Notes under the pieces: model-generated
Databases searched by the model: none
Told to the model about the DNA's origin: nothing
What the model saw: only the letters and a program-made list of their open reading frames with translations
From: Fragilaria crotonensis
Taxonomy: Eukaryota > Bacillariophyta > Fragilariophyceae > Fragilariales > Fragilariaceae
Reading direction: 5' to 3'
Assembly (NCBI GenBank): GCA_022925895.1
Contig: JAKSYS010000344.1
Location: 1-63,695, forward strand
Length of the DNA: 63,695 bases
In this document: positions 31,726 to 43,566 of the stretch, piece after piece
How the letters are laid out: every line of letters starts with the position of its first letter
How positions within the stretch are numbered: the first letter of the stretch is position 1
Translations under genes and position numbers: made by a program

Positions 31726-34504
31726 ATGAAGAACTACAAAACAATTCCACGGGATGAGGAGCACTGGGAAGATGATCCTGCCCCTTTCGGTCACTCCTCG
31801 TTACACAGTGCTCTATCAAGCACCATGTCGCTCAGGAACGCACCGCTCCTTTTCGCTCCAGAACCGTTATCATCATCAAAGCTGGTTCCACCGGAAGCCA
31901 ACAGCAGCAGCCGCTCGGAAGCATCCGGTGAGGCTAAAACCACGAGACCGGCAGCTCTTATCTACATCCTCATTTATGGCGTAGTGAACTCCATCATGGG
32001 AATCCCGGCCATGTACGGCTACGCGGCTGTCATTTTCAATAACCCAGCCTTCAATTCGTACACGAACGAGCTTTCCAAGGTGGTCTTGTGGAGTTCCGTC
32101 GTTCATCAGGTCTGTTTTGTCGCCTTTTCTTCGCTTCCTTTCGCCATTGGTCAAGTTCAAGATGCGGGCCTCATTTTTCTCTGCCACATGGCCAACACAA
32201 TGGCCAACAAGATTACCTCTGACGGAGGGTCTCAGGAGGAGATCATGTCTACGTGTTTAGTCATTCTAAGTATGGCCACATTCTCGACCGGCATTGTGCT
32301 AATGCTCATGGGCAAGTTTCGCTTAGCAGATTTAGTGTCGTACCTACCCTTGCCGGTAGTCGGGGGATATCTGGCTTGTAAGTGTTATATGTCCATGCAC
32401 ATTGTGCCACTCCTTGTTCGATTCGCAGCTACATCCACTCAACCCTCTTTCAGTTATTGGTTACTTTTGTGGACAAGCAGGTGTTGCGCTCTGCATCTCG
32501 AAACCTATGATGGGACTCAAGAGTTGGGCATTGTTGTGGAATGAGCAGGAATTCTTCTTGGCCTTGCCAGGCCTTCTCGCGGGGCTCTTATTCGCTGTGG
32601 TTACCAGGACTATTCAAAATGATGCCGTCCTGCCCGTGCTGATGATTGTTGTTCCAGCATTGTTTTACGTTGTCATATTCTCCTTCGGAATGACTCTTGA
32701 CGATGCGCGAGACTATGGCTGGATTGGCGAGTCGTCGCCACCCGTACCTGCTGCGGATCTCTTAACGTTGATTGACTTCAGTAAGGTGCACTGGAAGCTT
32801 GCTATGGACTGCTTCTCCACATGGATTGGCATGGTTTTTGTGGTATCCTTTAGCTCATGTCTGGATGTTGCCGCGATCTCGTTGGATATGGGCGTTCCGC
32901 TCGATGTCAACACGGAGCTCACCACTGTAGGGATTTCCAACGCTATATCGGGACTGACTGTGGGATTCACGGGATCTTACATCTTTTCCCAAACCATCTT
33001 CACATGTCGAACTGGAACTCACTCTAGGTGGATCGGAGTCTTTGTAGCCGGTGCCGAGCTGGCTGTGATTTTTTCCCCTGTCAACGTTTTGGAAGTTGTA
33101 CCTCTTTTCTTCCTTGGGTCGACTCTCATTTTTATCGCGATTGATCTTCTCTATGAGTGGCTGGTCGAGATTCGACACAAAATTCTGCTATCCGAATTCT
33201 GTGTCTTGATTATTACATTCATCAGCATTCACATTCTCGGCATAAACTTTGGCATCGTTTTGGGCGTGGTTATCTCTATTGGTGATTATGTTGTAAAGTC
33301 TGCTAGGGTGTCATCCATCACCAGAGTGGCGAAACGGTCCAGAGCTGTGTGGCGTCCGGAGCAGTGGAAGCTGTTGACGAATCATGGATATCACATACAG
33401 AATCCAAAGATCATGACGTTCGAAGTTAAAGGAACGGTATTTTTCGGCTCTTCCCTGCAACTCCTTTCCTGTTTGAGTGAAGAATTGTCTCTCAATGCGG
33501 GTGAAGAAGACTTACACGTGTTATCCATGGCTAGCCCCGGTCCTCACCGTGGTAGTGCGGCGTCTCCTATGAAAAAAGGCGGAAATCAGGTAGCATTCTC
33601 CAAGCGCGTGAAACCGAAACCTCGGCGCGTCACTCGTCCTAGGTTTGTGGTCTTTGATCTGTCGCAGGTTCCCAACATTGACTCATCCGCTGCCCGCGGT
33701 TGCTTCTTTCAACTCGCCAAAATTTGTGCGCGTTACAATGTTGTACTATGCGCGTCGGGTGCCAATTCACGAGTTGACTGGGTGTTGCGCTGCCACGATG
33801 CTGCGTACACTGTTGAGGAAGAAGACGGAGCCAAGATTAAAGCATCGAGCCTGCACGATGTGACCGACAAAATCATTCTATTTGAAACAGTCTTCGAAGC
33901 GTTGGAATTCTGTGAATCCAACCTTATTTCCGAGATGCAGCCGGCACCATCCCATGGAATGATCCCACCCTCCTCAAGAAGAATTGTTCGCGAAGAGAGG
34001 ATCTCACTGAAGGACGCGTTCGTCAACATTTTGGGATTGAAGCCAGAGGAGGAGGCGAAGCTTCATGCTTTCGAGGCGGAACGAGGACCATTTCACGACG
34101 AAGTAGAATACCGCTCTGGCGAAGCCATCTTCCAAGAGGGTGACTATTCGGATGCATTCTTCGTCGTCCTTAGTGGCGCTGTTGCTCTCTTTGAATCGGG
34201 AAGAACCTCATCCAATCTCGATGTGCTGTCAGGTGCTGGCAGTGTCCGTCCATCACGTATTTCTTCGTTGGGTGACGTCGGCGCTTTTATACCGACAGGC
34301 GGTATCTTTGGGTTCGTTGATTATGTTCTCGATCAGCCAAGGCTATTTTCTGCTGTCGCGGCCAAGGACAAGACTTTTATAGCCAGGTTGCATCGCAAGG
34401 GACTTCTGAAGCTGAAGGCAGAATCACCAGAACTAGACCGCATTGTGGACCGAGTCCTTTTGCAAATTAGCATTCAGGAGCTTGTCAATTCACAAGCATT
34501 ATAA
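31726..34504 (+). CDS. SulP-family anion transporter with STAS and cyclic-nucleotide-binding domains (2 exons)
   Basis: Proposed CDS: join(31726..32377, 32454..34504), 900 residues. The 76-nt intron (GTAAGT to TTTCAG) interrupts the conserved GGYLAFIGYF segment. After a roughly 75-residue polar N-terminus, SulP membrane helices run to about residue 490 (YGVVNSIMGIPAMYGYAA, LPLPVVGGYLA, FTGSYIFSQTIF). A STAS domain follows at about 535-690 (FEVKGTVFFGSS, VFDLSQVPNIDSSAARG), then a cNMP-type beta-barrel at about 755-870 (RSGEAIFQEGDYSDAFFVVLSG, GGIFGFVDYVL). The same order is known in fungal SulP-like proteins such as yeast Vsb1, linked to vacuolar storage, and many protist homologues. The substrate may be sulfate, another anion or none; it cannot be read from the sequence. 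Whether the cNMP fold binds a nucleotide is untested. Confidence 0.9.
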
Positions 34505-35024
34505 AGTTAACCACTCGTGCACAATTCTGCCCAAGTCATGCATAGGTGCTGCTGCTGTAAGAGGAAGAGTCGCATCAAGTGCTTCCAAGAGAAGCACGAT
34601 GTTACGAATGTACGCCTATAGTACCACTATACCCCGATGGGGCGGGTACGGGCGTACGGCATGGTGGGCATCGCTTGCATTGCCATGTCTGCTTTTTTTG
34701 GAGTACCAGTGCAAGTACCGTATTTGTTCTAGTATTACTTGCGACTTGCGACTTGCGACTTGCGACTTGCGAAACCGAAAACGTGGTACTGGTACTTGTA
34801 CTCCAGTGCCGGCTAACGATGGCTGTCGTACTACGGTGGTCGTAGGATGAATGGTCGTACTCGTATTCTGCGTATGCGCCAAAACGCTAGCACCCAGTTT
34901 TTTTGTCCGTCTGAAGTCTGAAGTCTCTGAAGCACGTCGATCGTTGTTCTGCCGATCTCCACAACATCGAGATCCGCATCATGATTTAAGAAACGACGCG
35001 TCTCTCCTAGAAGCACTTTTTGAA
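34505..35024. other. Intergenic region with ACTTGCG tandem repeat
   Basis: At about 34738-34770 the 7-nt unit ACTTGCG is repeated about four times, followed by GTAC-rich sequence. The frame of the next gene is open back to an ATG at 34851, but the first 58 codons from there look like leader sequence. Confidence 0.45.
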
Positions 35025-36737
35025 ATGGACTGGACTTCAGTCTTCGACGAAACTGGCGAGGAGGAGCTGATCATTCCTCAATTGATGGAAGGACACCCCA
35101 CCGAACCTCGGTTGGAGCGATTACTAAAGAAGCTTTATGTTCAGGAAAATGGTCTCCATGAAATACGAGACCATCATTTGATGGAGATATCAGAGATTCA
35201 CGCACATTCAACACCACCTTCATACTCTCTAAAGGCTCTTTATTACCTCACAATTAACTACATTCTGGGTGTCGGTTGTCTCGGCATTCCTTATGCTTTT
35301 GCTAGAGCCGGGTTTCTGCTGTGCTGCGCTATTTTGTTGGTAGTTACTGTATTTTCCTACATGACTGTCATGTGGGTAGCCGAGACCGGACAACGATACG
35401 AAATTCAGATGCGCAACGCCCCGAAGGAGAAGGCTGCCTCTGAAACGACATCCTTGCTTACATCTGATGGCAGTCAACATATTCAAGACACATTTGTCGA
35501 GCGCTACGAAGTTATCGATCTCGTTTCACATTACCTGGGACCAGTTCACACATTTATCTATCAGGCATCGCTCTTCTTTCTCATGTTTGTGGGATTATTA
35601 GCCTATTCGCAAGTGTTTTGTGGATCGATATCAGCTCTATTGTGGAGTGAGACTGACGCTCCCAAGGGTTTGTCGCAGGTCATCTTTGGAGTCATGGTGA
35701 TTCCATTGTCCTGCATGGAATTGGATGAACAAGTTTCCATTCAATCACTCATGGCGAAAGTTAGATTTTTAGCAATCTTCGTCATGGTTGCTGGTTCGCT
35801 TCTTGCCCTTTTTATGGACGATTCTGAAGATCGATTGGGCGGGATTGCCCCGAACGGACATGCGCCATACTGGGCACCTCCGGAACTGGACGGGTGTCAC
35901 ATGAGCTATACAGCCTGCTTTCCAGGCTTTGGAGTCGCGTTTAGCACTGCGTTATTCTCTCAATTATTTCAACACTCGGTTCCTGGTCTTCTTAGGCCGC
36001 TTAGTGAGCAATCACATCTCGTTGGAAAGGCACCAAAGGTCTTCGGTGCGTCCTTGTTCACGACCTGTGCATTCTATCTACTTCTCGGAACCAGCGCGGC
36101 GTCATACTTTGGAGCAGATACCAAGTCCAGCGTTAACCTCAACTTTGCAAATTTCACTTTCGGTTTCGACCCGGAAACCACATCAGCTTGGGTTTTGAGT
36201 CTCGCCCGAGTGGCGTCGAGCATTGTCGTTGTCTTCCCAGCCTTGGACACAATAAGTGTGTTTCCGCTCATTGCGAACACTTTGGGCAACAACATGTATG
36301 CAGCGAGCAACCCGTCCTTTTTGAAGTGGATTGCGCATCAGATGGCAAACATTCAAGGAGCAGCCTTAGATAAACACCAACGGAAACGATACAGCGATCT
36401 CGGCCTTGACGATCGGAAGGTGCTTCTTCAAAGTGCGTCTCAAGTTTCTACCATCTTCTGGCGCCTTGTTGCAGCCATCCCGCCGTTGATAGGGTCTGTT
36501 TGGGCTACTGATTTGAGCTTTTCTTTTCTCCTAGCAGGCGTCGCTGGCATCTACGTGGCCTTCGTTGCTCCCTGCTTGTTGCAACTTTACAGCGGTGCCA
36601 TTGTAGGGCATGCTTCACTGTTCCAAGGGTGGTACTCGTGTCCAACCTGGACCTATCCTGTGATTGCTTTTGCTTGCTTTGCACTTTATGAAGTTGTCGC
36701 TCAGATTGGCGACGCGTGGACAGCCATGCGCCACTGA
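35025..36737 (+). CDS. Amino acid/auxin permease (AAAP, SLC36/SLC38-like) transporter
   Basis: From the ATG at 35025 (context GAAATGG) the protein has 570 residues. An in-frame ATG at 34851 would add 58, but its context (TGAATGG) is weaker and the extra residues lie next to simple repeats. A cytosolic N-terminus of about 65 residues leads into the AAAP signature: ALYYLTINYILGVGCLGIPY then AFARAGF. About ten further hydrophobic segments follow, including YLGPVHTFIYQASLFF, FGVAFSTALFSQLFQHS and VVVFPALDTISVFPLIANTL. AAAP proteins carry amino acids with H+ or Na+ across plasma, vacuolar or endosomal membranes. Substrate and location cannot be inferred. No intron is needed. The gene converges on the KH-domain gene. 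Confidence 0.85.
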   Translation: MDWTSVFDETGEEELIIPQLMEGHPTEPRLERLLKKLYVQENGLHEIRDHHLMEISEIHAHSTPPSYSLKALYYLTINYILGVGCLGIPYAFARAGFLLCCAILLVVTVFSYMTVMWVAETGQRYEIQMRNAPKEKAASETTSLLTSDGSQHIQDTFVERYEVIDLVSHYLGPVHTFIYQASLFFLMFVGLLAYSQVFCGSISALLWSETDAPKGLSQVIFGVMVIPLSCMELDEQVSIQSLMAKVRFLAIFVMVAGSLLALFMDDSEDRLGGIAPNGHAPYWAPPELDGCHMSYTACFPGFGVAFSTALFSQLFQHSVPGLLRPLSEQSHLVGKAPKVFGASLFTTCAFYLLLGTSAASYFGADTKSSVNLNFANFTFGFDPETTSAWVLSLARVASSIVVVFPALDTISVFPLIANTLGNNMYAASNPSFLKWIAHQMANIQGAALDKHQRKRYSDLGLDDRKVLLQSASQVSTIFWRLVAAIPPLIGSVWATDLSFSFLLAGVAGIYVAFVAPCLLQLYSGAIVGHASLFQGWYSCPTWTYPVIAFACFALYEVVAQIGDAWTAMRH

Positions 36738-37324
36738 ACATCCGCGTTCAAAACCCAAGCAGCAGTTTGCATCATCGCTTAATCCAGGTCTCCTGCTCTC
36801 TTTGAACCTGCATCCGCTGTACATCAACGGCAGCCATATCCACTAGCCAGCAAACGAAAGCCATGCCGATTGCACTAAACCATGACAATTGAACATTCGG
36901 CGCATAATTTAAGGACCAAGCAAGTCCTTCTAAGTTTCCCATACTTTGGAGTCACCACCTTCATGTAGCTCCGATGCCAACGAGGTACGGACCTTTTCGC
37001 AAGCAACAACACAATTACCACAACAAAACGAGAGGATTACGACTACGACAAGAGGCTGAAAACTCGAATCTGATCGTTTTAGAAATCAACTCGAACTCGT
37101 TCCTTCAATGCTTCATTCCTAATGGGGTAGTGTTGACGGTCGACTCGACTCCATTGTCGGTCGGTATTTTGGTCGAATCAGGGCCATCGGTGTTAACCAC
37201 ACCGGAAATTATCGCCATCGGTGGTGGAAGCTAGTACTTAAATGTACCGGTACGAGAGATTTACCAAAAGAATACAAGTTGACTTGTCGCCTTTCCAACT
37301 GTGAAAATGCTGTCCACATAGCAA
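36738..37324. other. Intergenic region between convergent genes
   Basis: No gene is seen. A plus-strand frame of 86 codons (36974-37234) has no recognisable features. The 3' untranslated regions of both neighbours must lie here. Confidence 0.4.
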
Positions 37325-38286
37325 TTAGTTAGTAGTGGAAGGACTTTCCGCAGATGTTGGTGTTTTGGTAGGCTTCTCTCCAGGCCCCTTTCGATTGTTT
37401 CGTCGGTTGCTTCGTCCACGACCTCGTCCGGCTGCCACAGGGGCGCGGCGGGGAGGCGTTTCGACAGCGGGTGGTTGCACTTCGTCTTGTCGACGATCCA
37501 ACATGCCAACGGCCGCTTGAATGTTTTCAGACGATGCCCCAGAAACTGTCAACTGCCATGAATTATCGTCATCTAACTTCTTTTTCCGAATCGTCGTTTC
37601 TGTTTTTCGTGACACGTTGCGAAGCTTCGTTTGTGAGGGCAACTGGTCGACGCGCAGCGAGGCAGGCAACGGTTTGGCTTCACATCTCAGAAGGATCTTG
37701 TTCAAGCACTTGCGCACGTTCCCCAACTCGCCCTCGAGCTGCACAATATCGTGTCTAACTTCCTTGGCGGGAACCATGATACGAACCGAAGTGTCGGCGG
37801 AAAGATTGGCCAGCACCAAGCCACGTTTGCCGATAAGTGACGCGTGTTTCGTGCGGGATAATGGAAAATCCAAAACTACTTCGTCGAGTTCGCCGACAGT
37901 TTCCAAAAGACGTTGTCCAGCTGCCAATGCAGCACACGGATTTGCTCTAATAACAACAGGGGTCAATCGGGCGACGACCAATCAAGTTCGCTGTAGGTGT
38001 AGGGAACATCATCGTCGTCATGTCCGACGATGGATACCCTAACAGGCCCGGCTCCACCAATCTGCTGGGCATGACGCTGGATCTGAAGAATAGTTGAGCC
38101 ACGTCGACCAATCACAGCCCCCACAGAGGCTGTGGGGATGTAACATGTCAATGTTACTTGTGGATTCATCAAAGCCGATGACATAGACGCGATCGACTGT
38201 AGAATTTCCTCTTCATCGCCGGCACTAGAGCTCCGAGGAGGTTTCGCGGGTCGTTTTGCGTTGTTTTTGGGGGATGCTTCTGACAT
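37325..38286 (-). CDS. Two-KH-domain RNA-binding protein, interrupted by a 1-nt frameshift
   Basis: The reading frame runs from the ATG at 38286 to a TGA at about 37982, then continues one base out of frame to a stop at 37325. The first part holds a KH domain with GAVIGRRGSTI (GxxG = GRRG) and ends YTYSELDWSSPD. The second part resumes with TPVVIRANPCAALAAGQ and a second KH domain (ASLIGKRGLVLANL, GxxG = GKRG), ending in an R/G-rich tail. The family reading at the break appears to be SSPD-W-TPVV, so one G is missing from the tryptophan codon before ACCCCT. With that base the protein would be about 320 residues. KH proteins bind single-stranded RNA; the target is unknown. The break may be an assembly error, a null allele or, less likely, frameshifting. 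Alternative starts upstream are GTG only. Confidence 0.75.
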
Positions 38287-38563
38287 AGCTTGCTGAACGG
38301 AACGCGTAGATGCGAGAAGTACCACCGTTGAGGAGGCAAATGATTCTCTTCAAGACAAGAGACTGGAGGTTGAGATCAGTATGTCGCTTCTTTTTATTGA
38401 TGGAGAAGTGAATCCATGTGCAGCCTGTAGACGTCAACGCTGGTGTCTGATGGTGAAGAGTTGTGAGTCAACAGTGCACGGTGCGACAGATGCGGCGATG
38501 CGGCTTGGCGGCGATGTACAGCTGTACCGATGTACTCCGAGTACCCCCGCACATTATAGACAT
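38287..38563. other. Upstream region of the KH gene
   Basis: Probable promoter and 5' leader of the KH-domain gene; nothing specific was recognised. The repeat complex around the Helitron starts immediately to the right. Confidence 0.35.
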
Positions 38564-38701
38564 ACTAGTAGTGGGTGCCTCACATTTGATCGGAGTGTCT
38601 ACTACAGGAAACTGGACGTACAGTACCCCCAACCTGGTCGTACTCCGTATCACTACTTTTTCCCCTACAGTATGCAGTACCATGGTACCCACGTAGGAAA
38701 C
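38564..38701. repeat. Repeat A, left copy (inverted partner at 45081-45215)
   Basis: Starts ACTAGTAGTGGGTGCCTCAC and ends CCCACGTAGGAAA. Nearly the whole segment is present in inverted orientation to the right of the Helitron, including CGGAGTGTCTACTACAGGAAA, CTGGACGTACAGTACCCCCA and GCAGTACCATGGTACC. Confidence 0.85.
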
Positions 38702-38952
38702 TTCATGAAGTACAGTACCAGGTACCTGGTACTTATCATGCCCCAGTATTGCAGTTCATCGCACGGTATATTTTACAGTAGCATTTGTCAAGCAACCTGT
38801 TCACAGCAAATTCAATGAGTATTCCATCCAGTAACTTTGAATTCGTACAGTATTGTAGTTCAGTAACGTAACACACTGTCGTTTCAACATAAATTACCGT
38901 CCGTTTATGTACTGTAGACCTGTAGTACATGTAATCCACGTAACAGTGCAAC

Positions 38953-39050
38953 ATTTGATCCAGTACCCCAGAGTGGTCATACTCCGTAACAGACGCACGC
39001 ACGCACACACGCACACACGCACACAATTAATTTATAATATAGTAGGATAT
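38953..39050. repeat. Repeat B, left copy with CGCACACA microsatellite
   Basis: Runs from TTTGATCCAGTACCCCAGAG through GACGCACGC and several CGCACACA units to CACACAATTAATTTATAATATAGTAGGATAT. A near-identical direct copy lies at 44873-44952 on the other side of the Helitron, next to an inverted copy at 44953-45066. Confidence 0.85.
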
Positions 39051-39239
39051 GAATACATATTACACTAGTGGGTGCCTCCCAATTGGTCGGACTTTTGGAA
39101 TACGTGTACGGTATGGGTTGTTCACGGTTGTGTGTAGTGGCAAGCGTGCTGCAAATGACGTGTTTTACAACACAATTAGATGAGGAAAAAAGTGACAAAT
39201 TCTAATTTAGATTGCCAAAATACACAGTATTGAAGTTGT

Positions 39240-40600
39240 TTACAAATCCTGTTGATGATACTGAGGGCACAGTTTTGATATCAGGACCTCCTTATAAACA
39301 ATGTTGTGCAGAAGATGACCATCAGTAAATATGAAAAGATCATGTGGGTTACGAACTCTTGAGAGAGCAACGTAAAGCTGGCCATGTGCAAATACACCTT
39401 GTGGCAAGAAAATGCCAACTCTTCGCAATGTTTGACCTTGACTCTTGTTGATTGTCATTGCATATGCTGGTTGAACTGGAAACTGACGTCGTTTGAAGAC
39501 AAATGGCAGCTCATCTTGAGGTGATAGGAGAGCAATCCTTGGTATGTGCACAATTTCTGCAGTGGTAGGAATCAAACACTCGAGGACAGACCGTGAGATA
39601 CGGCGAACAATGAGACGGGTGCCATTGCTGAGTGTGCTTGATAGGTTTCGGGAGCAGCATGACCAACATGCCTTTTTTTCAGAGTGAGGCAATGTGGTGG
39701 AAGGCCAGATAGCTCCAAAGAGTTCAGGAATTCAGGAGGATAGAGGGTATGTGCAGGATCATTAGGTTCCTCAGATATGATGTTGTCAATACTGAGAAAC
39801 ACATGTTCATCATGAGGTAGCCTTGAGGTTACCATATCATTGATTCTTTGAACATCTTTGTTTTTAGGACATAGAATAGCACGTTCAGACCAATAGGCTG
39901 GTTCATTGGAAGAAAAATCATCAAACACATGCTCAACCAGTTCGTTTGTATCCTGAGGCTGGAATATATAAGATGGTAGATTTATTGGGGAAGGCTCCAT
40001 ATCCTCGCCGATCCTCAACAGGAAAGATGCAAAATGGGAAAGTACTTCTTGGAACTCTGGGTTAGCATTCGTGTTCTGTAAGTCCATTCGCAATCGCATA
40101 TTTTCAGAGAGTTGCATTACATTCACAGATGATGTTTGCCAGACTTTGGATTGTAGGACAGTTGAATGCACAGTGGTAGCTCTTCCAGCATGGCGTAGTA
40201 TGGGAAGCACTTGACGAAAGTCACCACCCATGACGACAACCAAGCCACCAAAGGAGCATCATTACGTTCAAGTAAATCACAAAGAGACTGTGAAAGAACA
40301 TCAAGACCAACACCCTTAAGCATTGTGATCTCATCAATGATCAAAATCTTTGCAACCTTCATAACTTCTGCCTTCTCTTTTGATAGGTTGCACATGGATG
40401 TTTCATATAATTGAATTGGAAGCCCGGATATATAGTGCAGAGTACGGCCCAAAGGGGCAAAGTTTGAGGCAGCAATGCCTGATATGGCAGTTGCAAGGGC
40501 AACCTTCCCTTCACTGCGCACCTTGGCAAGGATCATCCTGAACAACTCCGTCTTACCTGAGCCTGCAGGTCCATCAACAAAATAAACATTTTCTGAGTTT
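39240..40600 (-). pseudogene. Helitron helicase part, frame-broken
   Basis: Four shifts are inferred from where protein motifs jump frame: an A run near 40590, a T run at about 40250, an A run at 39673-39679 and a C run at 39650-39652 (bases named on the coding strand). Between them the helicase motifs are intact, including the C-terminal VALSRVR motif. The stop is at 39240. Confidence 0.85.
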
Positions 40601-43566
40601 CAGTACCAGCATTGTTGTTCACAGAAGCAAGTACAGCATCAAAAATAGCACGCTGTTCAAGATTCAGGAGAGGGAGGCGATCCAGCTGCTGTTGAATATC
40701 AGTGTTGGATGATGACAGCTGCAATTCTAACAAATGGTTGACTGAATTGTTGTCCATGGCACTCCCATGCTCCTCAACCAGAAGTGTGCGGAGGGATGGT
40801 ATCCATTCGAATACAGAACGGCTGTGCATTATCCCCAGAAGGGCATCAAGTTTACGCACAAGGAGGTCCTGCAGGTGTTGTTCACTAAGGCTGGGTTGAC
40901 GGTGTGCATAGTCTTCTGACAGGGCAGCCCAGTGAGAGTCATAGAGTGACCTTGGGTCAGAGACATCACAGTTGAAGAGGATGATTGCAAAAAGTCTTCT
41001 GAGCCTTGCTGGGGAGAGTGTCTGTGTGGCTTCCTGCATGGCTCGATGCCACTCAGTATCATCATCTAGAAGACCCAATGTACGACAGGCATCTTGAAAT
41101 GTTGGACAAAGTACATCATCAACGGTTCGTAGAGCTTCAAAGCTTGTTGCACCTTTCACTACAGTCAACATCCTTCGCAGGAAGTATCTCTCACCAGAAG
41201 AAGGGGAAGCACTGTAGAGGCGAGACACAGTGGGGAATGTCTGCCGGTGATTGGAGCGTCGTACCCAGCACTTCTCGACACCAGCACTTTTCCATGTGTA
41301 GTGTTGTGGGATGTCATGATAAAGGAACTGGCGAGCATACTGATCATGCCGATTGAGGTCCAACCAGGCAGTCAATTGTGTACAGGGTGGTCCTCTTGCA
41401 AGCACTTGAGCAACAGTTTCATTTTCCTCAAAAACCACCGATTGCTGATTGGGAAGATGGAACATTAGGCGCATCACATTGGGCTTCTCTGAATGTAGAC
41501 GAAGGCTGAAGAGGCGCCAGCATGCCTCTGATGCAGAGACATAACGTCCATCAAGATAGAGCTTGATCTCATCAACATCTTCCCCCCATCTGGACTGCAG
41601 CACGGTCGTGTCCCTTGTATACATACTTGTAGAGGTACTTGACGGCCTGCACTGAATTGCACACCTCAACATTGATATGACAATCATACTTCTTGGTAAG
41701 ATGGCAATTATATGGCACAACCCAGCGGTTGTCCAACTCAGCTCCTCGAACAGTTACAGTCCTTCCATCATCACGTCGATGATATTGAGGGAATCCATCA
41801 TCATTGAGTGTTGTCTCATCTTGAAAGGGCCGGGGATACTTGTCCTTGCATTCACCTGCTGGCTTTGTAGAACTATTACAACACTTCAAATTTTGCCATC
41901 GATTGGGGGGGGAAACTTTGGTGCCACAGGGCCCATGCAACATACACCTCTTCACAGTTGCAAAAAGTTCAGGATCTATCAATGCATCTGGGATCTCAGC
42001 TGAAACAATATGGTCAATGTCAGATTCTGTGCGCGGTTTGTCATTCTCTGCCAAAATGACCAGTACATGTGCATGCGGCAATCCTCGCTTCTGAAATTTG
42101 ATGGTGTAGATAGCAGCCACAACCCTTCCAAGCACTTGCCGCTTCTGGAGGTCAATCATCATCTCTGTAAACTTGAGATGGAACACTCGTGCCACCAAAT
42201 CTGGTCTGTCATTTACAGTTTGGCCAGGAAGAAGGTTTTCAACAACTTCTGGCCACTGCGGATTGGTTGTCATTGTAATAAAGAGGTCTGGCTTGCCCAT
42301 TCGGCGAACAATTGCCAATGCATCCTGGCAAAGCTGGTGCATGTTTCTTGCACTTCCAATGTGAGATGAAGGCAGAATGATTCGTCGCCCCAGCTGTCGA
42401 GTGTTTGTCACATCCTCACCAGCAACAGCATCTGCAATGCCTTGATAAAGTTCAGCACGCAATCTTGGTTGATTAAGACGGATGAAATTAAGACGGCCTT
42501 GTTCCACTTGGGCATAGCAGTCCACAATGTATTGGTGAAACAGCTTCCCTGCAAAGTGAAGGTGATTGGAGAACTGAGCAGCAGGTCGTACAAAAAGCCG
42601 AAATGCAGCATGCATGAGGCAAGTTAATCTTGTCAAATGTGGAGTCGTAGCATTTGGACCAGTTTGCATCATGCCAGGATGCCAGCCTCTTGGGGAGCCT
42701 GTTGGAAAAAGGAGTACATATGCCAGTGGAGAATAGTCGGGATGGAGCTCTGAGATTGACTGAATTGCTCCAGCACGAAGCAATACTCGAATATCACGGT
42801 TACCTGAACCTTCGTCAGGAAGAATCACAGCTACCTCACTGGAACATGGTGCATTGTACCGTCTGTTGTCCAATTCAGGTTGATCCAGGATATGCATTGC
42901 AACATTGTGGCCAGGCAATTCAACATCATGATTACCATCAGTATTACTGGCCAAGGTTTCCTCATCAAGAGCTTGCTTGAATAATCCATACAGCCGGTTT
43001 TGATTCTGAATCATTTGCTGCAATAAAACCAAAGTATTCCTGTCCAAGGTATTCAAATGATGTAAACGATTGTCCACCTCATGGTCAGTGTCATAGAAAT
43101 AGAGTTGTGCAAAAGCAGGATGCTGTCCAGGTTCTGGGAGCAATGATCCTAACCGGTGGTACATTGAGCCATGAATGCGAAAAGTATAAATTCCACAACT
43201 CCTATCAATCAAAGCATCATCCACATTAGCGCCTATTGAGGCAAAACTCAAGGCAGAGTTGTAGGCACGGATGTGTGGCATGAACAATTCATGTGCATGA
43301 AAAAGATCCATCAACACATTTGGTGTGGGATCAAGAGGGAGGAGAGATACCTTGCCCTTGGCACAGCAAGATGAAAAGTAGCCCCTTTCAGACCTTGATT
43401 CATTTGGAAAATGCAGTGCAGAGCAGCCCTGACATTCAACTGTGCATGGGCCAAGGACATGACGTGCTGGAGCAGGAGCAGATGAATAGGCTGCGCCATT
43501 GGTGCGTTGGCAACTTTGGCGTGTTTGTCTCATGTGCTCTTGGTGCTGAGTGGTGATGGCAGCCAT
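40601..43566 (-). pseudogene. Helitron Rep part, frame-broken
   Basis: Rep nuclease and linker of the same element. One shift lies in the G run at 41582-41587, just after the catalytic tyrosines, where removing one G would connect VQMG to EDVDEIKLYL. Another is a missing base at about 43614 in the N-terminal repeat array, where the 99-nt repeat period falls to 98. Confidence 0.85.

Noticed and set aside
34851-35024. 58-codon N-terminal extension of the AAAP transporter
   Set aside because: In frame but with weaker start context, next to simple repeats; the ATG at 35025 fits better. Not excluded.
39060-39080. CTAGT on the minus strand near 39065 as the Helitron 3' end
   Set aside because: CTAG followed by T fits the rule, but no GC hairpin lies just upstream and the motif belongs to the repeat A/B edge.
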